Shown here: positions 47,156-57,700 of the stretch, in pieces
How positions within the stretch are numbered: the first letter of the stretch is position 1
How the letters are laid out: the number at the start of each line of letters is the position of its first letter
Source: Rotaria sordida
Lineage: Eukaryota > Rotifera > Eurotatoria > Philodinida > Philodinidae
Length of the DNA stretch: 64,000 nt
Direction of reading: 5' to 3'
Assembly (NCBI GenBank): GCA_905250125.1
Contig: CAJNOL010000659.1
Span: forward strand, 5,417 to 69,416
Program-made: the position numbers and the translations under genes
Notes under the pieces: model-generated
Databases searched by the model: none
Told to the model about the DNA's origin: nothing
Seen by the model: the letters and a program-made list of their open reading frames with translations, nothing else

Positions 47156-47599
47156 CTATTGGTGGCTGTTTCTGCTCATTTCCACATGTGGAATGCCACA
47201 ATCATCGTATTCGCCGCTGATCACGCGAAAACCCAAATGTTCATAGAATGGAATAGCATGAGTTTGAGCGCTAATTACTTGTGTCTTCATTCCTCGCCTT
47301 TCTGCTTCCTTGATCGCAGCCTGCATTAGTCGTTCACCAATTTTCATTCTACGATACTCCGGCAAAACAGCCACCCGTCCAATGTGACCGTCAGCCAATA
47401 AGCGTGTAGTTCCCATTAATTTTCCGCTTTTGCTGTCTTCAGCAAGAAAATGTCGGCAGACGGCATCATTTTCATCCCACTCGAGTTCTTCAGGTATATT
47501 TTGTTCTTCAATGAAGACAGTTTGGCGGATAAAACGTAATGCTACTTGGTCTTTTTCCCAGTCCGCTAAACGTATTATACAGTAGTTAGCAGCAGTCAT
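47156..47599 (-). CDS. Bacterial-type GNAT N-acetyltransferase
   Basis: 147 aa, intronless. It has the GNAT core: RLADWEKDQVALRFIRQTVF at the N-terminus, HFLAEDSKSGKLMGTTRLL (strands 2-3), IGRVAVLPEYRRMKIGERLM (residues 73-92; the acetyl-CoA-binding RxxxIG segment) and QVISAQTHAIPFYEHLGF, which is typical of the family. The overall pattern, with VFIEEQNIPEELEWDENDA, matches the YjcF/ElaA-like bacterial group. It transfers acetyl from acetyl-CoA to an unidentified amine; cytosolic. TTTTCTAG ends 8 nt before the ATG (acceptor at 47608), as in other genes here, so it appears integrated into host expression. The 3' end abuts a broken host gene fragment within a few bases. Horizontal origin is likely. 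Confidence 0.88.
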   Translation of the reverse strand: MTAANYCIIRLADWEKDQVALRFIRQTVFIEEQNIPEELEWDENDAVCRHFLAEDSKSGKLMGTTRLLADGHIGRVAVLPEYRRMKIGERLMQAAIKEAERRGMKTQVISAQTHAIPFYEHLGFRVISGEYDDCGIPHVEMSRNSHQ

Positions 47600-49814
47600 C
47601 AGTGAATCTAGAAAATAAAAGATGTAAAAAAAATTTCGTGTATCTTCTTCAGCATGTTGCTCATAAACCTAATGTCATTCTATATGTGTTCTTCGAAAAC
47701 CTGTCTCCAAAAGACGAGAAGAAAACTTCAAATTTGACCTCATAAGAACCGCATTTAATCAGATAATTAAGATGGAGAACGAATATAGGCATCTGACATT
47801 TATGATTCGAAAAAAAATGTGTAGGAATCTCCTAGTTTCCACATACACATATCGTGGCTACGTGTATGACACAGCTGTCGCGGCAGAAGTCTGTCCATAC
47901 TCTAAAATAGCTTATTTTCACTCTCTCGATGTAATAAGTATACGAATGCAGTTTTTTTTAACTGACGTCGCCTTCAATTATCGATTGATATAAGGGCTGG
48001 TCAATTTGTTCACGATTTACTATGTGTCATAAAAAAATTCCTATCAACACGGGTCAATCGGAAGGTTCGTTGTATTTTTCTATTCAGATGTTTGAAGTTT
48101 GGCAGAGGGTATCTAAACCATTGCTGAGAAAAGCAACTGTCTATGTAATAGATGTTTTTGTTCTAAAACAGGCACGCGCGTTTCTCAGAAAACGATTTAA
48201 GTTCCTTTTTGCCAATTTCGAGCTCTTGGGCAAAAAAAATACAGCTTATTTTTTGCAAACTATTCGGTTAGTAGGAGTTGCTTTTATGTTGTGTGGTAAA
48301 TCATGTCAGACTTGTTCGGTTAACCTATTATAGATACTAAACAATATAGTCATTATCTCAATCTACAACAATACTGCCCAAAGTGAAATTTGTGATAGCA
48401 TGACATCTTTCCAAGCGTCAACGCTCTTCCACGTGCTCTGCTTATGACTCAACACTTTTACCAACGAATATGAGCATTTTCTGCATCCTTCGCTCGTGTC
48501 TTTTTACGTAAGAGTCGAAATTAGTGTGTCCATAGCGAACACCTAAAATTCTAACGGATGCATCAGAAGAACACATTCGCTTCTTCATCTGATAGTATAA
48601 ACTTCGGTCAAGAAGCCTTAATTGAATCCACGAGTAAGAACAAATAAAGGAAGAAGAACAGTGCAACAATACATATACGAAAATATTACTCAGCTCTTCT
48701 CCACAACCACACTCTAAAATAGTTTAATACAAAACTTTAAAAGATTCTTCTAGTGGATAAACAGGAAGAATCTTCTAAGATGTCGTATCAAACCCCTAAC
48801 AAAGGTTTTCGTAGAGAAACTACAAAACCTTTTTCATTCTATCATTCTTAAGATTATGTACGCAAATACAGAGCTTTTACGATTCGGTACTAAATCTTCT
48901 TTTAGAATGAAGAGTTTTGTATGAAACCTTACAAGGTTCGTCTTGTCGATGCAAGGAAAAAACCTATTTCTTAGAATGCAGAGAGTATTAGCCCATATTT
49001 TTGGGGCTTTTTCTTTCCTTAATGAAATCTATCGACTGGCAAAAGACGTACTCGATTAACTTTTACCACTTTGGAATATTCCATGTCAGGTACATCGAAT
49101 CAAACTTTCGCGATGGATTGCCTTAATGCATCTGGATTTTGATTTTTTTTCAGATAAGGAGGAAAGTTTTTCTATGTGCGAGTAGCTCTCTGCCAATTTG
49201 GCACGTTTTTAATCGATTGCGCTGCAATTGCAGTAAAATGCGCCTATCTCTCAGCTACTTCAACGTTATGACTTTTCGCGCAATTCTCTTTTCTATCATC
49301 TTGTAACTGATCTTTTCCAGGAGAATGATTTTCCAGCTGATTTTGGGATTTTCACCTATTTCACAATTTTTGTGTGTACTGTGGCGTCATTGTGGACAAT
49401 TACGCCGTATATAGGTACTTCGAAATGGCAACAATTGAGAATATAATTTCGACAAACAGATCCCTAATTTTTTCTATCTTGGAAAAATGTTGAATTACAA
49501 ATTGAAAATTACTAGCATAAACTATCCATATCTCTCCATTCTCACAAAACCTATTTTTGCGCCTTTATGGCTCTTTTTATTCTTTTGGGTAAATGGGAGA
49601 AGATAGCAATAACCATATTGATGGTGTGTCATGTGTTTGTCTTTAAAATGTTTTATAACTAGGTGTGATGCTGTTTTATCTTGATATGGGTTTGCTGCTG
49701 GCAAATGGAGATACTCGATTTATTTTGCGCAGGCACCTGAGCAGAATCGATAAAGGTCACACATCTCTTTCTTTCTATTTGCATATGTTAGTTTATTCTG
49801 GTTTGCTCTCACAA
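47600..49814. other. Spacer
   Basis: No gene recognised. Loose partial repeats occur near 48740-48970 (AAAACCTTTTTCATTC / AAAGGTTTTCGTAG type), without clear ends. Confidence 0.4.
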
Positions 49815-50430
49815 GGGAGCATTCTTAAGTGCCCTGCTCTAATTTCGTTCGTTAATATATCATTCGATAAAGGACCTCGAGTAGATGAAAAGCCTGAAAA
49901 AAATCGACCGACAGCTTTTTCTTTGCTAGTTATGACCGTTTTATTCAATTTTGGGACTTTGGCAGGAAATTTCCGAAAATATCAAATTCAAGAATTTCGA
50001 CCTGAAATTCTCTCCATAGATAGATCTACTAGTCGTTAAAATTATCTGAAAGTTGCAGCCAAAACAAATGTTTCTTTCCCGACATATTGAATTTTCAAAT
50101 AAATTTGATGTTTGTGACCTGCCTGTGAAAAGTGATTATTTCTTGAAAATTTAATGTCTTGAGAAAGAAACATTCGTTTTGCCTAAAACTTCTAGATGAT
50201 TCTAATGACCAGTAGATCTATCTATGGGGAAAAGCTTAGATCAAAATTCTTGAATTGAATATTTTCGGAAGTCCCTTGTCACAGCCGTAAAATTCAGTAA
50301 AACGGTCATAGCTACGGAAGAAAAAGCTGTCGATCGAAATCCGTTCAAAATTTTTACTTAATCGAGATTCCCTATCGAATGATATACTAACGAACGAAAT
50401 CGGAGTGGGACACTTGGGAATGTTTTCTCT
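49815..50430. mobile_element. Foldback element 5
   Basis: Arms at about 49815-50098 and 50145-50430 pair over almost 290 bp. AATTTCGTTCGTTAATATATC (49841, first 20 bases) is mirrored by GATATACTAACGAACGAAAT near 50381, and AGATAGATCTACT by AGTAGATCTATCT. The loop is about 45 bp. The open frame at 49665-50039 overlaps the left arm and is probably not a gene. Confidence 0.82.
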
Positions 50431-51059
50431 TCGATGCGCTCTAGGCTCCTTTCTTCATCTTTTTGATTTACGTATATAGAGATACCTGTGATATTCATGC
50501 TCCCTTATAAATCAAGCGAGAAACTTGAGTGAGTAATGATAAGACGTACTGTTGTGTTGTGTTGTGTAATTTTCGTCAAAAAACTGTAGGACTGCTATCT
50601 CTCCATGATAAGCAGGTGTAATTACAAGGGTGAAATAGCCATCTTTTTTACTTTTTGGTCAAAGCCTTCACAGAAAAAATAAAGAAAAAGTCAGACATGG
50701 AGCCATAAAATATGTTGAAAAATGCTTGAAGATGTGACGAGACTGTCTTTGACATAACTTTATATCTGCCATGACAACAATTCATCGAATAAGTCTCACT
50801 TCTGCCAGAGCTCGAGAGGAAAGAAGAATATCCAACCTTTCGGCTACTTTGTCGTAAAGGACGCTGCTTGGAGGCAGTTGCATAAGCCCGATATCTTCCC
50901 TACAACTAAGACTAGCTGCAGCTCTAGTCGAAGATCGGCCTGACTCAGAGTTCTTGTGTTCGATTGTTTGAGTTTTCCGTACAAGTTAGCCACGAAAGCC
51001 GATGCATTTTGCGACGTTGTCAGCATGTTATCGTACAGATGATCCGAGACAAATAGCCA

Positions 51060-51200
51060 TTAGTAACTAGGCATGCACCAAAACCAAAATTAGTTTTGAA
51101 GTTTTGGTATTGAAGCTTTGGTTTTGTCGTAGTTTTGGTTTTGCCGTATTGGTTTTGATATGGTTTTGGTACCAACAGTATTGATTTTGATCAAGTCTTG
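51060..51200. repeat. GTTTTGGT-rich simple repeat
   Basis: Degenerate runs of TTTTGGTTTTG-type sequence on the + strand, similar in style to the GGTTC repeat at 19919-20015. Confidence 0.55.
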
Positions 51201-51425
51201 ATTTCTTTTTGGCTTTGGTTGTGGCTCTGAGATATTATTGAAAAAAAATCTTTTGAAACAAAAAATGTTCAGTAATCATCGTTATTCCCTCCCTAATGAA
51301 AAGCATAGATGAGTCAGTGAGTTTTGCCTACTAGAAGTGATAGATGTCATTTTCTTGATTGCAAAAACAACACCAAAGTATTAGAATGTATGTCAGTTTT
51401 GACGTTTTCATTCGGAATAATAACA

Positions 51426-51450
51426 GGTTGGCCGAAAAGTTCGTGCAAGT
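51426..51450 (+). mobile_element. Mariner-like terminal repeat remnant
   Basis: TA followed by ACAGGTTGGCCGAAAAGTTC, which resembles the terminal inverted repeat of irritans-type mariner elements (TA target, then ACAGGTTGGC). I found no opposite end and no transposase frame, so this is at most a remnant. Confidence 0.4.
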
Positions 51451-52276
51451 ATTATCGTTTTTTAAACAGAATGTAGGTGAGTTGAAGGCTTATAACTTTT
51501 TGAAGAAAGGAGTTATAGAGCTGCAGTCTTCAGCATTCAAAAGTGGACAGTGAGGGACCCAAATCCATGTAAAAAAAAGAAATTTTTGAATTGCTTTCCA
51601 GTCTAACTCTAGCTAACTACCAACGACAAAATGACTGCGAATCACATTTTTTATGTAACTTTTGATAGAAACAAGATAGGAAGTTGCAGTTTCCGCCGTT
51701 GGAAAGCGGAGATAAAGAAGCATGGAAACGTATTTTACAAACTTTTCTAAATATGCTTTTTGAGTCTTTTAAAGTCCATTTTCCAAAAATGGGTAGGGAA
51801 AAAACAGTTTTTATCAAACAGAAAAAAAGAAAAAAAGTTTTATTTTTCACAGGAACTGTTAGAAAAATCGGCTTCTAGTTCCGAGTAGAATACTTATAAC
51901 TCCTGAACGATTGAAGCTCAGAATCTGAGCGGTGCACAGTTTTATAGATCTTCAATTGTCGCGTTCAATATATATCAGATAGTTGAAAATTCCTTGTAGT
52001 CATCTATCAAAAACGTTGTTTCACAAAAAGCTCTATTGAAAACTTTAGAAAAACCAAGTCAAAAAGTCTATAACATATGATTCAATGTGTCTTAATTTCC
52101 TCTTTCCAATAGTGAAAACCGCAGCTCTACATCTTGTTTCTGTCAAAAGTTACATGAAAAATGCGATTCGCAGTCATTTTGTCGTTAGTAGTATGCATTC
52201 ACGTAACTCTAAATCACCCTCTATTGGCACTTACATCTACCATGATAACACAGCAGTGGACAACAGTACCAATCGA

Positions 52277-54765
52277 TCGGGAAATTGTTCCACTTCAAGG
52301 TGAAATGCTTTACCCCACAAAAACTCATGCATTACAAGGAGAAATGGAAAAAGCATTATATATATGCATCGATGACTCATTGTTCTCCTACATATATTCC
52401 ATTTCTCAGTGTCTATTATACATTTCCACTGGAAAGGATAGAAACGGTTCATACATTTCTCCTAGAAACTTTTCCATTCCTACTGGAGAAAATACATTTC
52501 CACTAGAATTTCACCTTAAAATGAAAAAATAAATTTATTCATTTCTTCCTCTAATTTAAGAATAACTTCATCGATTTCTCCTTATATGTTTTACATTTCT
52601 TCTTGTGAGAGTAGAAATGGATTATGCATTTCTGTTGAAAAATTTTGTATTTCAGCTGGAGAAAATGCATTTCTACTAGAATCTCTCCTTAAAGTGAAAA
52701 AATAAATTTATTCATTTCTCCTTACAATGTAAGAGTAAGTTCATCGATTTCTCCTTGTCAGGGTAGAAATGCATTATGGATTTCTGTTGAAAAATTTTGT
52801 ATTTCTGCCGCAGAAAATCCATTTCTACTAGAATTTGTCCTTAAAGTGAAAAAATAAACTTATTCGTTTCTTCTGATAATTTAAGAAGAAGTCGATCGAT
52901 TTCTCCTTATATGTTTTACATTTCTGCTTGTGAGAGTAGAAATGGATTATGGATTTCTGTTGAAAAATTTTATATTTCTGCTGGAGAAAATCCATTTCTA
53001 CTACAATTCCTCCCTAAAGTGAAAAAATAAACTTATTCATTTCTCCTTATAATGTAAGAATAAGTTCATCGATTTCTCCTTGTGAGGGTAGAAATGGATT
53101 ATGGGTTTCCGTTGAACAATTTTGTATTTCTGCTGGAGAAAATCCATTTCTACTAGAATTCCTCCTTAAAGTGAAAAAATTAATTTACTCATTTCTCCTT
53201 ATAATGTAAGAGTAAGTTCATCGATTTCTCCTTGTCAGGGTAGATATGGATTATGGATTTCTGTTCAAAGATTTTGTATTTCTGCTGGAGAAAATCCTTT
53301 TCTACTAGAAGTTCCCCTTAAAGTGAAAAAATAAATTTATTCATTTCTCCTTATAATGTAAGAATAAGTTTATGGATTTCTCCTTGTGAGGGTAGAAATG
53401 GATTATGGATTTCTGTTGAAAAATTTTATATTTCTGCTGGAGAAAATCTATTTCCACTAGAATTTCTCCTTAAAGTGAAAAAATTAATTTATTCATTTCT
53501 CCTTATAATGTAAGAATAAGTTTATCGATTTCTCCTTGTGACGGCAGAAATGAATTATGGATTTCTGCTGAAAAATTTTATATTTCTGCTGGAGAAAATC
53601 CATTTCGACTAGAACTTCTCCTTAAAGTGAAAAAATTAATTTATTCATTTCTCGTTATAATGTAAGAGTAAGTTCATCGATTTCTCCTTGTGAGGGTAGA
53701 AATGGATTATGGGTTTCTGTTGAACAATTATGTATTTCTGCTGGAGAAAATCCATTTCTACTAGAATTCCTCCTTAAAGTGAAAAAATTAATTTATTCAT
53801 TTCTCCTTATAATGTAAGAGTAAGTTCATCGATTTCTCCTTGTCACGGTAGATATGGATTATGGATTTCTGTTGAAAAATTTTCTATTTCTGCCGCAGAA
53901 AATTCATTTCTACTAGAATTTGTCCTTAAAGTGAAAAAATAAATTTATTCATTTCTCCTTATAATGAAAGAGTAAGTTCATCGATTTCTGCTTCTGAGGG
54001 TAGATATGGATTATGGATTTCTGTTCAAAGATTTTGTATTTCTGCTGGAGAAAATCCATTTCTACTAGAACTTCTCCTTAAAGTGAAAAAATAAACTTAT
54101 TGATTTCTTCTTATAGTTTAAAAATTAGTTGATCGATTTCTTCTTATATGTTTTACATTTCTCCTTGTGAGAGTAGAAATGGATTATAGATTTCTGTTGA
54201 AAAATTTTGTATTTCTGCTGGAGAAAATCCATTTCTACGAGAACTTCTCCTTAAAGTGAAAGAATAAACTTAGTGATTTCTTCTTATAGTTTAAGAATTA
54301 GTTGATCGATTTCTCCTTATATGTTTTACATTTCTCTTTGTGAGAGTAGAAATGTATTATAGATTTCTGGTGGAAAATTTTGTATTTCCGGTGGAGAAAA
54401 TCCATTTCTACTAGAAGTTTTCTTTAAAGTGAAAAAATTAATTTATTCATTTCTCCTTATAATGTAAGAATAAATTGTTCGATTTCTCCTTGTCCGGGTA
54501 GAAATGGATTATGGATTTCTATTCAAAGATTTTGTATTTCTGCTAGAGAAAATCCATTTCTACTAGAATTTCTCCTTAAGGTGAAAAAATAAATTTATTC
54601 ATTTCGCCTTATAATGTAAGAATAAGTTCATCGATTTCTCCTTGTGACGGTAGAAATCGAATATGGATTTCTGTTGAAAAATTTTGTATTTGTATGGAAA
54701 GCGTTTCTGCTCGACTTTGTGTGGGGTAAAGGATTTCTGCTGTAAGTGGAACAGTTTCTCGATTT
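52277..54765. mobile_element. Satellite-bearing element: 152/173-bp tandem array between inverted ends
   Basis: The array (about 52518-54680) repeats a unit with TTTCTCCTTATAATGTAAG, GTAGAAATGGATTATGG, ATTTCTGTTGAAAAATTTTG, TCTGCTGGAGAAAATCC and TTAAAGTGAAAAAAT. Hand-counted AAAGTG marks at 52691, 52843, 53016, 53168, 53320, 53472, 53624, 53776, 53928, 54080, 54253, 54426 and 54578 give spacings of only 152 or 173. The 21-bp difference is an extra TATATGTTTTACATTTCT-like piece. The ends are inverted: GAAATTGTTCCACTT and CTTTACCCCACA at 52290-52330 are mirrored by TGTGGGGTAAAG and AAGTGGAACAGTTTC at 54719-54758. No transposase is encoded. The structure suggests a non-autonomous DNA element that has amplified an internal satellite. 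Confidence 0.82.
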
Positions 54766-54769
54766 TGGG

Positions 54770-57700
54770 GGATATCGTCCAGCCCTCTGATAACAACACA
54801 TATGTTCCTAAAAAATCTAGAATTCTAGAATTGATGTACGAATGGAGCACAGATTCGGGTTCTCCACCCAAGAAAACCTTGAAGTATCATCTCTGTAATT
54901 GGAAGATAGAGCTCGAATTGTGGATCAATTAGAGCATGGACAAAAACAGAACCGATTTCCGTTTAATTATCTTTGCAATAGGTGAGTCTGCTTTCTTGTT
55001 TCCTTATATTTTATATACCATTTTGTAGCTCGTAAAATTCTCTATCGAATGGTATATAATAGTTTGGGTTTTATTTGACTATAGTAGGAGAAGTTTTTTA
55101 TGAAAGCGGAGATAGGTCGATCTTCGCATAGGAAAGCATAGGGACAAATCACTATTTTTGCAAAAACTCAGCAATGGCTCGGCCAATCATTCTCATCTTC
55201 GAACTTGACCGAGATATTGTTGAGACTAAGCTGTGTAGAAAATTTCATCGTGATCGGACTCTCCTTTCAAAAGTTATCGTGTAAACGGACGGACACACTG
55301 ACCGATTCTAGAGTGTACTCACTTTTTGAGTACACAAAAATAAATGTTTACTGTGTTTTCTATACCTCCTATATCTCCTATACCTCCTATACCTATATAT
55401 CTATATACCTCTTACCTTAGGACATAATCGAGTTTCCGGGGATATTCTCCGAAGACATGTAATCGGGTTTTTGTGATTAGAGTGTTTTACTACCAATATT
55501 CATTTGATTTAAATTTTTTCAATTTTACATACAGAATAGCAATGATAAAATTATGATACTTACTGTACTTTTTCGTTAATAAGTGTTGTTTATCTTTTTC
55601 TTTTTGAGTATTATTATTCGTAGTCGACGATTTTATTTTTGTAGTTTTCACGTGTTCTTATATGCACTCGTTTATTTTATTTTATTTTTGCTCACATAAG
55701 CAATAAAAAAAGATTTTATTCATGAGGTAGCTAATATCGTCATTCTTTCATAAGCAATATTTATCATTATAATTTAAAATGAGGACTATATGCACTGCAT
55801 ATGTATATATCAGTTTGAAACATGTATGATGAAGAGATTCATAAATTACACACAAAAAATGAAATATACCTTGATCATATTATGATCACATTTTTTTTCT
55901 TGTTCTGTCATAAGTATACCTTTTTTTTTGTCCTTGACACACTTTTTATATGCTGATGGTATATGATAAAAAAAAAAAAAACTAATACACATAAGTTTGT
56001 TAAGATGAATTATTTTAATACAAACTAATAGAATTGACAACTAAATTGCTCGTTGTATGAGAGGAATAGAGTCCGAAACATTGTTTTCAAACCACCTTAG
56101 ACATTGCTGAATGCTCGGAACGAATGGTACTAGTCTTTTTTTGGCCGATACACGCATCTGAAAACATACTCTTTGTCAAGCCATTAGTTTCTGAATGAAT
56201 TTAACGCTTGATGCTCAAACAGTATAGACTCATCTATCGCATTGTTCAGAGGATGTGGGTGTGCGTGAGTATAGGAGTCGGTGTAATTCAAGACTAGAGA
56301 TACACCCACACCCACACCCACACCCACACCCAATGATATTTTTATGAGTAAAACATTGTGTCTCATTAAAATATTTTAATTAATGATAGAACAAGCTAAA
56401 CGAAAATAATATTTTCATGAGAAAAAAAATCAGGTATCTTATCAATATGTCATCATAAATGATCGAACAAGCAAAAAGATGGTAGTAATTGTATGAAACA
56501 AATAAGATACCTAATCAGTATTTGATCATTAATTATTTCACGAACACGGATGAAGGCACACAAATCAAACTTATATTAGTAATGTATATATAAGTAACGG
56601 CATGTTTTTATCTCTAGTGTAAAACAACGCCGATATATTAGTGTTATTCTGTTCCTCAGCACACAAGACTTCGTATAATACAGAGAGTAAACGTAAGTGT
56701 TTTGAAATTGCATTTTCTTCAGAGAGTGTTTTTTGTCATCAGTATTCAGTGAATTTTTTTATTCTTAAATAATATCACTAAGCTTATATTATTTCTTTTT
56801 TTGGTATCATAGTAATTATTTTCCTGCAGACAAAAATGTTCCGAAAATCTGTATGAAATGAATAGTAAATATTAACTACTGTAAAGCCACGCTTGTCATA
56901 AAACGTCTGTAACAGGTATTGTCAATCAGCTCTGTGATGTCCCACGTAGAAAAAAGACCGTTGAACATTATGTTCTTTTACCATTTGAAAAGGCTGGACC
57001 TCGCTGAAATTAGATATGATACTGTACAGATAAAAAGTGTTTCAAGAAATTTTCATAGAGAGATTTCTCTTCAACTGAGTTTTGGCGAAGAATTTCCTCA
57101 GTATATAATCTTCAGAGCAAATAGTTCTAATTAGATAACAACTGTTTTTATTTTATCAACAAAAAGTCGTGTCGGTAGGTTTTGGAAAAACCGTGTTTGT
57201 CCTAAAATAACTTTGTGGTTAGAATTATCCAGAAAATTCTCAAGTCAAAAGGACAAAGTGGGATAATGGGCTCATTTGGTGTTTGTGTTATCCAATGCCT
57301 CCATGATGAAGATAAAAATCATAAAAGATTCTTCAGTAACAGATAATGGGCGCATAGTTCTGGCAAAATGGTGATTGCATTGAAATACCTCTAGCTCTAA
57401 AACTTTGATGTATATTTTTCGATCACGACGAACAATCATAAGTGTAAAACAGTTCAATTTTCCTGTAGTTCCATAGCACAATCATAGTACTAAAAAATAA
57501 TGGTGCCTTAGCATAAACGACTCCCTAGCCTTTCGCTTGATATCTCTCTGGATTTTTATGGTATCAAGCCACAAGGAACTAATTAAATAAACGCTTTCTT
57601 TGAGTTTTGAAAGCTGTACTCCGTAAGTGTACATCAGAACTCTTTCATTAAAAGCCTATAGAGTTAAATAAACGTTAGCTTTCATGAATTTTCGAAAATA

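Noticed and set aside
49665..50039. 124-aa frame
   Set aside because: Half of it is the left arm of foldback element 5, and its sequence resembles no protein.
51421..52060. Complete mariner element
   Set aside because: Only one mariner-like end was found, with no opposite end and no transposase frame.
52518..54680. Regular repeats considered as a CRISPR array
   Set aside because: Units are tandem with no unique spacers, period 152/173 bp, in a eukaryotic genome.
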